64,000 nucleotides of DNA from Azolla caroliniana (GCA_043228905.1 JBHGNT010000004.1:24056001-24120000); one strand, 5' to 3'. Counted from the first letter of the stretch, positions 21,416 to 32,150 are shown. The notes: a model not told the origin generated them from the letters alone. Numbers and translations: made by a program.

Positions 21416-22544
21416 AACACCGGGTCATTTGAAACAGGTAATATTTCGCATTCTCTTTTTCATATCTTAGTGAGATGTTAAAAAATGCCTTATTTAAGCA
21501 GATTTTCAACAAGGCACGACGCATGTGTATGTGGTTTATGAAAACATAGCGAAAAAAAGAACTAACTAATATCACGTCAACAAAATCATCCGACGTATAT
21601 TCTATCTACCATGTTTTTGTCCAAATCTTAGACAGGGGTGTATTTGTCAACACAAGTATAATAGTAACACGGGTCCTTGTGCATATTCTAAAAAGCATGC
21701 CCCATTGAATAAGTGACTTCTTCTAATTATGTGTGTATATTTAAATATAATACATCTTAAAGCAAATTGTGAACCTTGCAATTAAGAGATACTACTATGT
21801 CAAGAGAAAATTTCCATTGACACATGATACATGACATTGTCAATGTATAAATAAACTAGTCTACAATAACATCCCAATCATACGAGTAAATGATAGAGTA
21901 TAAACTTATCTCCGATATACCCCAAATGATAAAGGAGAGTTTAGATAACATGTACACATACAAGTATACTTAATTTCTAAGTTCAATGATTGTTACACGA
22001 AAATGATAAGTAAGCTCAACTTATATATTACGTCAAAATTTAACAATTCATATTGTTCAAAATTTACAATAAGCCATAACCATTCAATCGAATAATAAGT
22101 CTGGTAAAGCCGTCTACTCAGGATTAGCTCTTTTATTAGGATTGTCCTCATTGGCTTCGTCAGTACGCTAAGTTGAATTGTTAGTATGTTCAGACTCTGA
22201 AACGTCTTCTAATTCAACAAGTTGCCCTGCGTCTTCATCTATAGTTCCACAAGTTTTCTAAAAGTCACATGGAACATCTAAGTTTTATTGATATGCTTTG
22301 CCCCAACTTCTTGGTCTTGATCAGGACAACCCCAGATACCTTGGATCCTCATTTTGATGACATTAACTTGCTCAAGGTCCTTCTCTAATGCAACAGAGTT
22401 CCTGATAATCTTTAAGGCATATGTTTTAGTAGTACATGACAGTAGAATGAAATTGCACAGGTAACATCAAACTGAAGAATAGAATATAACGTTAATCTAA
22501 ATTGATGTAAGTTTTATATTATATACCTGTGTCAGAAAACTAAT

Positions 22545-23499
22545 CTAAAACCCATTGAAAATTTGAAACAATAAAATTTGAAAAAATAAAAAATCTTGGA
22601 TTTTTAATTGGAATCCAATGCGATGCACTAGATTTTAGTTGAAAATCCAAGTTTTTTTATTTTTGTAATTTTTAAAATTTTTTCCATTAAAAAATAAAAA
22701 ATGGATTTTCAGCTAAAATACTATGCACTACATTATATTTTAGTATATATAGCTAGAATCTAATGCAATGCGTTGGATTAGAGTCAAAAATCCTTTTTTC
22801 TTTTTTCTTTTTCCAATGTTATTTATTTATTTATTTTCCATATAAAAAAATAATAAACGGCTTTTCAACTAAAATCCGATACACTACATCAGATCGTAGT
22901 CTATACAGCTAGACATTGATGCATTGCATCAAATTTTAGCTGGCAATCCTCTTTCTTTTCAATTGTTTTTCATTTTTTCAAAAAATAAATAAAAATATAT
23001 TAAAAAAGTGGATTTCCAACTGAAATCTAATGCACTACATCAAATTTCAATTAAAAATCCAAATTTCTTTTAGGTTTTTCATAAAACAATGAGATAATAA
23101 AAAAATATTACATTTTCAACAAAATCTGAACCATTGAGTCGGATTTCAATTGCAAATTAATGTTTTATGAAAAAACATAAGAAAAATATTGGACTTTCAA
23201 CGGAAATCCGATGCACTGCATCGGATTTCTGTTGAAACTCAATGATTTTGAACGGAAATCCGATGCAATGCATCGGATTTCCATTGAAAATCGTGTTGAA
23301 AATGATCTGTTTTCAACGGGAATCCGATGCACTGCATCGGATTCCCGTTGAAAACACATCATTTTAAATGGAGAAAATCACAATTTGTTTATTTTTAACA
23401 CTATTTTAGAGAAAAATATAAACAAATAAGAAAATTTGTAAACAAACAAGAAAAAGTGAACTTTCAATAGAAATCCGATGCAGTGCATCGGATTTCCGT
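22545..23499. repeat. Palindromic subterminal array of D, left
   Basis: Repeated units around ATCCGATGCAxTGCATCGGAT, each a hairpin. The best, 23308-23355, has 23-bp perfect arms around one central base. Older units (ATGCAATGCATTGG) are more degraded. It ends where the 5' LTR of element C cuts a unit after TTTCCGT. Confidence 0.85.
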
Positions 23500-24309
23500 T
23501 GTCGTAGTGTAGGTTGCACACTATGTGGAAATTATATTTTTGTCCCTCCGGATAGAGAATGGAGTGCTCGGTGAGAACCGGAAGAAAACGGCATACCGGC
23601 AAGGAGGAAAAACGGCATACCGGCAAGGAGGAAAAACGGCATACCGGCAAGGAAGAGCCGGATAAAGAGACATAAATGTAAAAACAAAGGAAATACTCAC
23701 TACTGCACAGGGCGTGATTCGAACTCTACACCTCCACGTTGACAAACCCCAACCTTACCATTACATTAACTTATCTTAAGTGCTTTAAATATAGATTTAA
23801 TACGTATAAGACCTTTATTTATGCATACCTTTATTAAAAGGTAAATCGTGTATTTTTTAATATATGAAAAAGACGAGACACTAAAAATAACTCATGCACA
23901 TCTAGCGTGCATGAGCCCTATACTTAGGAAATAAAAAAGCATCACATGCACATTTAGTGGACATGAACACTTTTTGTAAAAAAAAAAAAAAAAAGCATGA
24001 AGCCATGCTTAGCTCTTCCTTCCTTATATAAGGAGGAGAGAAATATGTAAAGGGTTGTTGATTATTTGGATTAAGTATTAATCAATACAAAAAAATATTC
24101 GTGGGATTCACGATTTATACATCTACTTCTCTCTTAACACCCTAAGTACCAATTAATATAGTATACTCGTGTGATTCACGAGTTTCTTATCTTTCTCTTT
24201 GCTATTTACTCATAATTAATCTCTATCTTACGAGCTTCTTCCTCCTAGTCCAAGACCTCTGTGGTTCCCACCCGACTCACGCAACGATCCGGAGCCGAAA
24301 GGCACGACA
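23500..24309 (+). mobile_element. 5' LTR of element C
   Basis: 810 bp, TGTCGTAGTG to GGCACGACA. Contains a three-copy 24-bp tandem (CGGCATACCGGCAAGGAGGA, 23589-23655), an antisense tRNA-like sequence (23705-23770), a poly(A) tract near 23977-23993 and a TATA-like CCTTATATAAGG near 24021. Only the last ~70 bp resembles the 3' LTR (shared AGTCCAAGAC and GTGGT). Confidence 0.8.
23705..23770 (-). other. tRNA-like sequence antisense in the C 5' LTR
   Basis: Minus strand: TGTAATGGTAAGG (A-box like), then 31 nt after AATGGTA, GTTCGAATCA (B box with one change). T33 is present, GTC sits at the anticodon place, and the anticodon stem does not pair. Spacing is identical to that in the B LTR. Confidence 0.55.
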
Positions 24310-24313
24310 CATT

Positions 24314-24331
24314 TGGTGAACCCGACGTGAA
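24314..24331 (+). other. Primer-binding site of element C (tRNA-Trp)
   Basis: TGGTGAACCCGACGTGAA, 4 bp after the LTR, identical to that of element B. Confidence 0.85.
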
Positions 24332-24356
24332 GAGCAGCAGGGGAGGACGAAGATGG

Positions 24357-25871
24357 ATGGCGAATATCTCATGGAGGCAAGTCCAAAAGTTCTTCTTGGA
24401 AAACGGTTTAATATGGAGGACGCCGAAAAGACCGGATGGGATACCACTTCGAGTAGTCGGGACGAGAGAGCAACGAAACCGGATAATGTCCGAGTTCCAC
24501 GAATCCGATTGGGCTGGACATCGAGGAACATGGGCAACTTTTGTGAAAATCAAGCAAAGATATTGGTGGAAGAACATGTATAAAGATGTCGCGGAGTTCA
24601 CAGAAAGCTGCGAGAAATGTCAAGTCTACTCCGGGGTCCGACACCGAGATGAGCTGCATCCGACATTCTCACCGACAATCAACTTCAAGTGGATGGTCGA
24701 CATTGTAGCTATGCCGACCGGGATTGGACAAAAGAAATACTTGGTGTTAGCTCGAGAAGATCTCACAAACCAAGTTGAAGGTCGAGCGCTTCGGAGGAAA
24801 ACGTGTGCCGCGGTGTGCCAATTTCTTTTGGAAGAAGTGTTTTGTAGGTACGGCTGCGTAGGACAAGTGATTGCGGACCGGGGAGAACTCGACTCGGACA
24901 AAGCTAGGGGATTCTTCACCAAACATGGAGTTCGGTTAACGTTGACAACGGCCTACAATCCGGAGGCCAACGGGAAGATCGAACGAGGACATAGTCCGAT
25001 CGTGAAAGCACTTGCGAAGGCATGCGACGGAAGGGTGAAGGATTGGCCACAAATGCTTCCGTATGCACTATGGGCGGATCGGACGACGCATAGCTCCGTG
25101 ACCGGTTACATGCCGGCAGAACTCATGACCGGACAAGCACCGGTAATGCCAACGGAAACCGCAATCGCGACATGGACAATACTACCGTGGAAGGAAGAGA
25201 TGAGCCGGGAAGAACTACTAGCGGTCCGAATACGACAACTGGAGGGAAGACCGAAAGATGTAGCGGAAGCGTCACGCCGACAACAAGAAGCACGGTTCCG
25301 GAACAAAAGCCGGTTCGACACAAAGCACCGACTACGACCGAGGAGGATTGAAGAAGGAGATTGGGTGATCGTCTATGATAGTAGCTTGGACCATCAACAT
25401 ACAACGATGCGGAAATTCGCGAAAAGGTGGTTCGGGCCGTACGAGGTTCGGAAGGTCTTCGACAACGGGACGTACCGACTGTCCGAGTTGGATGGAACAA
25501 TACTACGAGTGCCTATAGCCGGGAAGCGGGTGAAGATTTTCAAGAAGCGGACCGACGACAAACCTTATGTGATCCAAGTCGAGGCCGACAACGAGGAGCA
25601 ATCGGACGAAGACCACAATGATGCGGGAAGCGAAGAAAGTGGATTACAACTCATAGTCGACATAAGGGGAGAATCGGAGGAAGCTTTGGATGAAGACGGA
25701 TACGAAGAATCAAGAACTTCGGCACATACCGGAGGATGTGCGGGTTTGGAGGGGGCGAGAAATGATGTCGCGAAGATTCGCGCGTGCGTGTGCTACTCGA
25801 GCATCATTTTTCTCAATTGTCGGAGCGGGAACAAAGATTGGTGGGGGTCGATAAGGTCCTTATGTTCGTGA
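24357..25871 (+). CDS. Integrase-only ORF of element C
   Basis: ATG 24353 is the gag start (MDGEYLMEA). ATG 24357, four bases on in another frame, opens 504 codons without a stop. After about eight codons of out-of-frame gag the sequence jumps to the integrase zinc finger (FHESDWAGHRG ... CEKCQVY). The core follows with FKWMVDIVAMP, IADRGELD and NPEANGKIERGH supplying the three acidic residues, then the C-terminal RRWFGP-type block. Protease, RT and RNase H are absent. The last ~35 codons run through LTR and gag sequence in a meaningless frame. It is the most intact integrase in the window; expression is not shown. Confidence 0.82.
   Translation: MANISWRQVQKFFLENGLIWRTPKRPDGIPLRVVGTREQRNRIMSEFHESDWAGHRGTWATFVKIKQRYWWKNMYKDVAEFTESCEKCQVYSGVRHRDELHPTFSPTINFKWMVDIVAMPTGIGQKKYLVLAREDLTNQVEGRALRRKTCAAVCQFLLEEVFCRYGCVGQVIADRGELDSDKARGFFTKHGVRLTLTTAYNPEANGKIERGHSPIVKALAKACDGRVKDWPQMLPYALWADRTTHSSVTGYMPAELMTGQAPVMPTETAIATWTILPWKEEMSREELLAVRIRQLEGRPKDVAEASRRQQEARFRNKSRFDTKHRLRPRRIEEGDWVIVYDSSLDHQHTTMRKFAKRWFGPYEVRKVFDNGTYRLSELDGTILRVPIAGKRVKIFKKRTDDKPYVIQVEADNEEQSDEDHNDAGSEESGLQLIVDIRGESEEALDEDGYEESRTSAHTGGCAGLEGARNDVAKIRACVCYSSIIFLNCRSGNKDWWGSIRSLCS
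25766..25801. repeat. 36-bp LTR segment, inverted copy of the C 3' terminus
   Basis: TGTCGCGAAGATTCGCGCGT and the following 16 bases are the exact reverse complement of 28257-28292. It follows the polypurine-rich GGAGGGGGCGAG as an LTR start should, then jumps to gag at TCGAG. Confidence 0.85.
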
Positions 25872-26108
25872 AGTCAATCGATCGAATGGAAAGGATGGCG
25901 ATCGGCCTCAAACACGAAGAAGGATGAAGCTGCGGTTGAGTTCGATGGAGAGGTTGCATGCGGGAAGGAGGAGTGACCAGGAGTCCAATCGAAGGACACG
26001 CGCGGTGGACGAAGGAAGAGCGGTCGTATCGACGACATCGTTCGGTAGATCTACTACAACCGATCGAGGAAGAAAGGATATCCCCACACCTAATCTAGAG
26101 ACTTCGGC
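25797..26108. repeat. 312-bp gag duplication, copy 1
   Basis: Matches 26748-27059 with a constant offset of 951 bp and no difference noticed by eye. Its left end shares TCGAG and its right end GACTTCGGC with the sequence it is joined to. Confidence 0.9.
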
Positions 26109-26476
26109 ACCGTTGAAATAGCTCATTCGTTCGACTACTTTGTCGACGGCTTGTTGGGCTTCATTTCTTCTTTTCTCTTCTCTCAGAAACTCCATCATCC
26201 TTCTTGCCATTGCCTCCATGAGATATTCGCCATCCATCTTCGTCCTCCCCTGCTGCTCTTCACGTCGGGTTCACCAAATGATGTCGCGAAGACATCATTT
26301 GGTGAACCCGACGTGAAGAGCAGCAGGGGAGGACGAAGATGGATGGCGAATATCTCATGGAGGCAATGGCAAGAAGGATGATGGAGTTTCTGAGAGAAGA
26401 GAAAAGAAGAAATGAAGCCCAACAAGCCGTCGACAAAGTAGTCGAACGAATGAGCTATTTCAACGGTGCCGAAGTC
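26100..26476. repeat. Perfect 186-bp-arm palindrome in element C
   Basis: Arms 26100-26285 and 26291-26476 surround GCGAA. Both arms carry the gag start (MDGEYLMEAMARRMMEFLR) and the primer-binding site, in opposite directions. The centre is the LTR/leader boundary (ATGATGTC and GACATCAT). Confidence 0.92.
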
Positions 26477-27738
26477 CAAAGTTTCCTAAAAGTCTACAAT
26501 GCGGAGATGGATTCAAGAGGTGTGGACAAAGCTATGAGGCTAGAGTACTTTTGTCGGGTGGTGTCTCAACCGATCTTCAAAGATGTAGAAGAGCTTCTAG
26601 AAGCTCATGATTCGTGGGCGACTTTCGAGAAGGCTCTATTGGAGGAATATGGCTATGAGAGACTGAAGGGACGAGATCGACGCAACTTCGACCAATGGGT
26701 GACATCAGCGAAGACCCACCAAGGTGCGACACAAGCATTCGTAGACTTCGAGCATCATTTTTCTCAATTGTCGGAGCGGGAACAAAGATTGGTGGGGGTC
26801 GATAAGGTCCTTATGTTCGTGAAGTCAATCGATCGAATGGAAAGGATGGCGATCGGCCTCAAACACGAAGAAGGATGAAGCTGCGGTTGAGTTCGATGGA
26901 GAGGTTGCATGCGGGAAGGAGGAGTGACCAGGAGTCCAATCGAAGGACACGCGCGGTGGACGAAGGAAGAGCGGTCGTATCGACGACATCGTTCGGTAGA
27001 TCTACTACAACCGATCGAGGAAGAAAGGATATCCCCACACCTAATCTAGAGACTTCGGCGGTTGTGCACGTGCGCCAACGTGAGACCGGAGAGACGGAAT
27101 GTGTGGACAAAAAAGAGGACGACCGGAAGGGCGATGAAGAAGACAAGGTAAATGTGCATGAGCGAAGGGATTCCTTCACACCGGTTGCGGAGACTTCGGC
27201 AGTCAAGACCGTGTGTCGGCATAAGACCGAAGATAAAGGAGGTGGCGAAGAGGAGACAATATGGCTCACGGCGAGCATACACGGAGGGAAGGATATGGCC
27301 GACGAGCAGGCCAAGGATGAAGCTGCGGTTGAGTTCGATGGAGAGGTTGCATGCGGGAAGGAAGGAAGAGTCGAGAACCGGTTGAACCGGAAGACGATCC
27401 GGCCGGGATTCCGACCCGAACGAAGGAAGATCCACATGGGAGCCAATCGACCGGGGCCGACCCGGCCGAAACCTGATTCGGCGAAAATCGATCGGACGAT
27501 TCCGATCCAAAAGGGGGCCAACCCAGCCAAAATCAATCGGTCGAGCCCGACCCGGGGAAATGTGAATGCAGACGAAGGCCAACCAAGCCAAGAAGCGATC
27601 GGTGGAGACCGATCCGGACAAGGGCAAACCCGGCCTAATCGGAGATCGACACGAATGATCTACAATACCCAGTTGAAGACGGTGAGTGAGATGAATAAAC
27701 CAAGGATGTGCAACATTGCACATGCACTTAGCAAATAA
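26339..27738 (+). pseudogene. Gag of element C (second, forward copy)
   Basis: Frame 26339-26878 encodes a gag-like helical region (EVQSFLKVYNAEMDSRGVDK, FVDFEHHFSQLSEREQRL) ending at TGA. An overlapping frame 26875-27738 is a charged Arg/Glu-rich region without a zinc knuckle. A 48-bp piece at 26873-26920 recurs at 27315-27362 in a different frame, so the first stop marks a deletion junction. No pol follows; an LTR does, so this half is a gag-only element. Confidence 0.7.
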
Positions 27739-28292
27739 ACCTAGCCTAGTGGCACTTGAGTTCATACAGAGGGGTGCAAGCAAGGATTGAACCTTGCACC
27801 TCTAAGATACAAGACAATTGCCTTACCACTAGGACAACTATCATATAGTGTAGATTCTATGTATTTCCTTTTCATATGCAAATTATAGACGAAACAACCA
27901 TAGAAAACCATGTGCACAAAACCATGGTTTTAAACCCATGGTTTGTGCATGACATAAGCAAAACCGTGTGCACAAAACCATGGTTTTAGCCCATGGTTTT
28001 GTGCATGTCACGAGCATGGAAAGACCTATAAAAGCCTCTAGTTGGGCTTGTGTAGGGGGGGCTCAATATGTGATATCACCAACACCATTATCATCAATAT
28101 AATATTTGTCTTTATCTTCTTCATTATTTTTCTACTTCTCAAGTGTACAATCTTTCTTCTTCTCGAGTAAACCAATTTCATCTAATCTTACATTGATCGT
28201 CATCTAGCTTCGATAATTCCGCGAACGTCCTCCCCAGTCCAAGACCCCGGTGGTCGCTCGAGTAGCACACGCACGCGCGAATCTTCGCGACA
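27739..28292 (+). mobile_element. 3' LTR of element C, start unresolved
   Basis: Ends CGAATCTTCGCGACA. Contains an antisense tRNA-like sequence (27772-27840), repeated ACCATGGTTTT palindromes (27905-28000) and CCTATAAAAGCC near 28027. No clear TGTCG start is visible between gag and the tRNA-like part, so the left limit is a guess. Confidence 0.6.
27772..27840 (-). other. tRNA-like sequence antisense in the C 3' LTR
   Basis: Minus strand: CCTAGTGGTAAGG (D-arm stem CCT/AGG), then 31 nt after AGTGGTA, GTTCAATCC (B box one base short). T33 present. Shares GAGGTGCAAGG with the B LTR module. Confidence 0.55.
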
Positions 28293-29355
28293 TCGTTGAA
28301 AATCCATTTTTTTCAATTCCTATATATTTATTTATGATAAAAACAAAAACAATTCAAAACAAATACAAAAACAAATTCAAAATATCTGAAAAATTGGAAA
28401 CAAATAAGACAAAATGGATTTTCAATAGAAATCCGATGTAGTGCATCGGATTTCTGTTGGAAACCCATTTTTTGCAATTTTTATTTATTTATTTATTGGA
28501 AAAAATGAAAAAAATTTTAAAAAATACAAAAAAATATTTTAAAATATGAAAATTTGGTAACAAATAGCAAAAAGTGGACTTTCAATAGAAATCCAATGCA
28601 ATGCATTGGATTTCCTTTGAAAATTCATTTTTTCAATTTCTATATAGTTATTTATGAGAAAATAGACAAACAAAATACCAAAAAAATTCTAAAAACTATG
28701 AAAATTTGGAAAAAAAGAAGAAAAAGTGGATTTTCTACGGAAATCTATTTTTTCAATATTTATTTATTTATTATAGAAAAAATTCCAAAAAATTCAAAAA
28801 AAAAAGCAAATTTGGAAAAAAAATACGTAAAAGTGGACTTTCAACCAAAATCCGATGCAGTGCATTGGATTTCCGTTGAAAATCCATTTTTTCGATTTTT
28901 ATTTACTTTTTTATGGGAAAAATAAAAACAAATTCAAAAACAATTCAAAAAATAAGAAAATTTTCAAAAAAATAAGAGAAATTGGATTTACAATTGAATC
29001 CGATGCACAGAATTGGATTTCCATTGAAATCTAAATTTTCAATTTTTATTTATTTATTTACGAGTAAAATAAAAAATGTTTATTTATTTATTCATGGGAA
29101 AATGTTTTAGTTTTTCAATTTGTATTTATTTATGTATTTTCGGGAAATCCATGCAATGTATCATATTTTAGTCTATGTAGCTAGAATTCAATGCAATGCA
29201 TTAAAATGCAAGAGTATTTTTTTGATGGAAAGTTTTAAAAGAATTTCAAGACTTACAGGAATCTGATGCATTATATCCAATTCTAGATGTATAGAGTAAA
29301 ATTTGACATGTTGCGTCAAATCTAGATGGAATGAATCGGATTTCTGTACGACATC
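28293..29355. repeat. Palindromic subterminal array of D, right
   Basis: Continuation of the array cut by element C. Units at about 28410-28460, 28575-28625 and 28840-28885 carry TCCGATGxAxTGCATCGGATTT or decayed forms, separated by A/T-rich spacers. Confidence 0.8.
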
Positions 29356-30114
29356 AAAGGCTTACTATGAGAATCTAAGAAAAATGGAAAACATCTTTAA
29401 GACATTTTTTAGATTCTAATGATTTTGGTAGAAAGCTTCTGTCACATAATCTAATCTTGTAAATGGAAAGTACATAATGAAATATCATAACCAAAAAGTG
29501 AGGAGGAAAGATGCATCAAGCACATCTACACTTACATTGGATAATGTTTATATATTAGTGTATGACTTATCTTTGACCAAAACAAGTTATCTGTGACAGA
29601 CCACAATGAAGATACTAAAAGAGGATCTGGAATGTGGCTTCAGACACAACACAAAGACAAACAAGAAGCATGACTCATAAACTCGATGAGGTTGGATTGC
29701 AATTGGATCAACACAATGCATTAGTTGCCATTGATGATGAGGATGAGACCTCATAAACTCGTACTAGTTCATCAAATGGGTATGAAGATGATGACATAAA
29801 CTTGAAAAATGATTGTCCTGATACGTTAACTATAAATATTGTATTGCACATCAAGATTTGGATTCAGAATTTCTATAAATATTGGGGTTAGTCATTTTGG
29901 ACATTCATTTGTAAGTTTGGCATGTCCATTATTTAGGCATTTTTTTGAACCCCTAAATTTCCGTACATGTTAAAAATCAATATATTTTTGGGTCATTTTT
30001 AAAATTCCTTCACGCATGCGGCACCCCTTTTTGTGAATCACCCTAATTTGTGTCATTTTTTGATGGATAGTTCTCAAAATGCGACATATTACTTGTTTCA
30101 AATGTCCCGGTGTT
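29356..30114. other. Right arm of transposon D
   Basis: AT-rich, no coding signal, ends in the terminal inverted repeat. The left arm 21416-22544 is likewise non-coding. Confidence 0.6.
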
Positions 30115-30812
30115 TACTAAAGAAAAGAATAAAGTTCGAATGGCGAGATGAGCACACAAAGGCGATGCGAAGATTAAAGAAACTGCTTCTTGAAGCTCCG
30201 GCACTAAGGAAGGCCGACTATGCCGAAGGGAAACCAATTTACGTGACCGTAGATACGAGCCCAACCGGAATCGGGTGGGTCATCAATCAAGAAGGTGAAG
30301 ATAATGCGCGATATGCCGTCCGGTTTGGAGCAAAGGTTCTCAGCGAACGGCAACAAAGATATGCCCAAGTCAAGCGGGAACTTTGGGGTATTGTGTCGGT
30401 AGTGAAGACGGACAAAGATTACCTGATCGGGTCAGAAGTGATAATAGAGACAAATTGTCTCCCAATTCTCGGAATGGTCTCTGGATGTGCGACCCCAGAT
30501 CTTGCTATGCTAAGGTGGATCGCCTACATCAAGTCTTTAAACCCAGAGATCCGTCACATTGTAGGGAAGAAGAACGCCATGGCTGACATGCTGTCGAGGG
30601 CAAGATTTTCAAACGGAAGTAACATGGTTTTGGAAGATGAAGATGTCGCCCTCAACTTCTTCAAGATGGCTCGATTGACGGCGAAAGACCAGGACACGCA
30701 AACCCTCCACGCCTTCAACGAGAACGAGTACGAAGGAGAGTGGTTACTCATCGGTAGATTCCTAAGAACATTGACGACAGATGCTTCGTTGACAAAGGAG
30801 GAGACCCTATGA
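30115..30812 (+). pseudogene. RNase H domain of element B
   Basis: Continues the RT frame beyond D: LLKKRIKFEWRDEHTKAM, then YVTVDTSPTGIGWVI (catalytic Asp region), ERQQRYAQVKRELW (Glu), IETNCLPIL and the end block VGKKNAMADMLSR. It stops at TGA 30810-30812, which may have been CGA. RNase H would degrade the RNA template during replication. Some canonical residues are changed, for example ETN where TDH or ETD is usual. Confidence 0.85.
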
Positions 30813-32078
30813 ATCCGAAAGAAAGCTTACCGATACTTCTTGAAGGGAGGATTCCTTTGGCGACATCCAAAAACAAGGACAGGAATACCACGTCGAGTGG
30901 TGGTAAAGAAAGAAGAGCAAGAGACGCTGATGACCGAATTCCACAAGAGTGCTTGGGCAGGTCATAGAGGAACATGGGCGACGTTCGAAAAGTTGAAGGA
31001 GAAGTACTGGTGGCCAAGCATGTACAAAGATGTACTCCATTTCGTGTCCACATGCGAAACTTGCCAAATATATTCAAATATACGTCATCGTGATGAGTTA
31101 CAACCGACATACCCACTCACCATACACTTCAAATGGATGGTGGATCTGGTCTTGATGCCAATGGGAGTGGGACAAATGAAGTACTTAGCGCTGGCAAGGG
31201 AAGACTTGACAAATCAAGTGGAAGGACGAGCCTTGACAAATAAGACGACTTCAGCCGTTTGCAAATTTCTACTTGAAGATGTTGTTTGCCGATATGGATG
31301 TGTAGGGAAGATAGTGGCCGACTGAGGGGAGTTGGACGCGCACGAAGCGACAGATCTCTTCGAAAGACTAGGCGTGAAGCTCTCCCTCACGACTGCCTAC
31401 AATCCGGAAGCAAATGGGAAGATCGAGCGAGGGCATGGACCTATCGTTAAAGCCATCATACGGGCATGCAACGGTCGAGTCGGGAATTGGCCACAACTAT
31501 TACCCTATGCCTTGTGGGCCGATAGAACGACACATAGCTCGGTGACAGGGTATATGCCGACGGAGCTTATGTATGGACAAAAGCCGATTATGCCCATCGA
31601 AAGAACGATCACCTCATGGGTAGCGATACCATGGGAGAACGGGATGAGCCGAGAAGAGTTATTAGCGGCGCGGATAAGGCAACTTGAAAGAAGACCTGAA
31701 GATTTAGAAAAAGTGCGAAAGATGATGAAGGCAGCCCGAGTAAAGAACAAGGTTCGGTTCGACAACACACATCGACTTCGTCCCAAGAAGATTGAAGAAG
31801 GGGATTGGGTTTTGGTTTACGACAGCACCCTTGACAATCAACACAGTACAACAAGGAAGTTCGCAAGAAGATGGTTCGGGCCGTATGTGGTGACAAGTGC
31901 CAACGATAATGCCACATACCACCTTGCGGAACTAGACGGATCAAGGTTGGCCGTACCCATTGCGGCAAAAAGAGTAAAGATTTTCAAGAAAAGACAAGAC
32001 AAGGATCCTGACCTCGATTACCTCGACGATGAACATAATAGGCCGGATGAAAATAAAGACATGGAGGAATCTAATTGA
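30813..32078 (+). pseudogene. Integrase of element B, broken by a stop in the core
   Basis: Zinc-binding part FHKSAWAGHRG ... CETCQIY, then core FKWMVDLVLMP, IVAD, stop, and NPEANGKIERGHGP, then the basic C-terminus to an acidic tail ending 32078. TGA at 31323-31325 stands where A has CGC and C has CGG right after the second catalytic Asp, so it was an Arg codon. The enzyme would insert the element DNA into the genome. Otherwise it closely matches A and C. Confidence 0.9.
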
Positions 32079-32138
32079 TCATCGTAGCCGAAATCTCACT
32101 TTCTCTCTTCTTGGCACGTACCGGAGGACGTGCGGTTT

Positions 32139-32150
32139 GGTGGGGGTGGA
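32139..32150 (+). other. Polypurine tract of element B
   Basis: GGTGGGGGTGGA directly abuts the 3' LTR. Confidence 0.8.

Larger units (their letters stand above)
23500..28292 (+). mobile_element. Scrambled Ty3/gypsy element C inside D
   Basis: Starts TGTCGT and ends GCGACA inside a palindrome unit of D; CCGT on the left and TCGT on the right are an imperfect target duplication. The parts in order are: a 5' LTR; primer-binding site; the first codons of gag fused to integrase; a polypurine tract; 36 bp of LTR sequence; a 312-bp gag segment; an inverted gag leader; a forward gag leader and gag (repeating the 312 bp); then an LTR unlike the first. This order cannot come from simple decay. Confidence 0.85.
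21416..30114 (+). mobile_element. DNA transposon D with palindrome arrays, host of element C
   Basis: Left end AACACCGGGTCATTTGAAACAG and right end CTTGTTTCAAATGTCCCGGTGTT are inverted copies; similarity extends about 35 bp. TACT flanks both sides (21412-21415 and 30115-30118), and removing D with one TACT rejoins the RT/RNase H frame of B. Net of element C it is 3.9 kb and has no transposase, so it is non-autonomous. Large palindromic subterminal repeats recall CACTA elements, but the end is not CACTA and the 4-bp duplication is unusual, so superfamily is left open. Confidence 0.8.

Noticed and set aside
22545-23499. CRISPR-like palindromic repeats
   Set aside because: Spacing is irregular, spacers are AT-rich and related to one another, and the array is split between the two arms of a transposon.
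23500-23509. CACTACGACA on the minus strand next to subterminal hairpins, resembling a CACTA transposon end
   Set aside because: It is the start TGTCGTAGTG of the C 5' LTR. The LTR ends in CGACA and is followed by a primer-binding site, and the hairpin array continues on the other side of C, so the real ends of D are at 21416 and 30114.
25908-26479. Minus-strand gag-like frames (25908-26237 and 26195-26479)
   Set aside because: They arise from the inverted arm of the palindrome in element C and are not separate genes.
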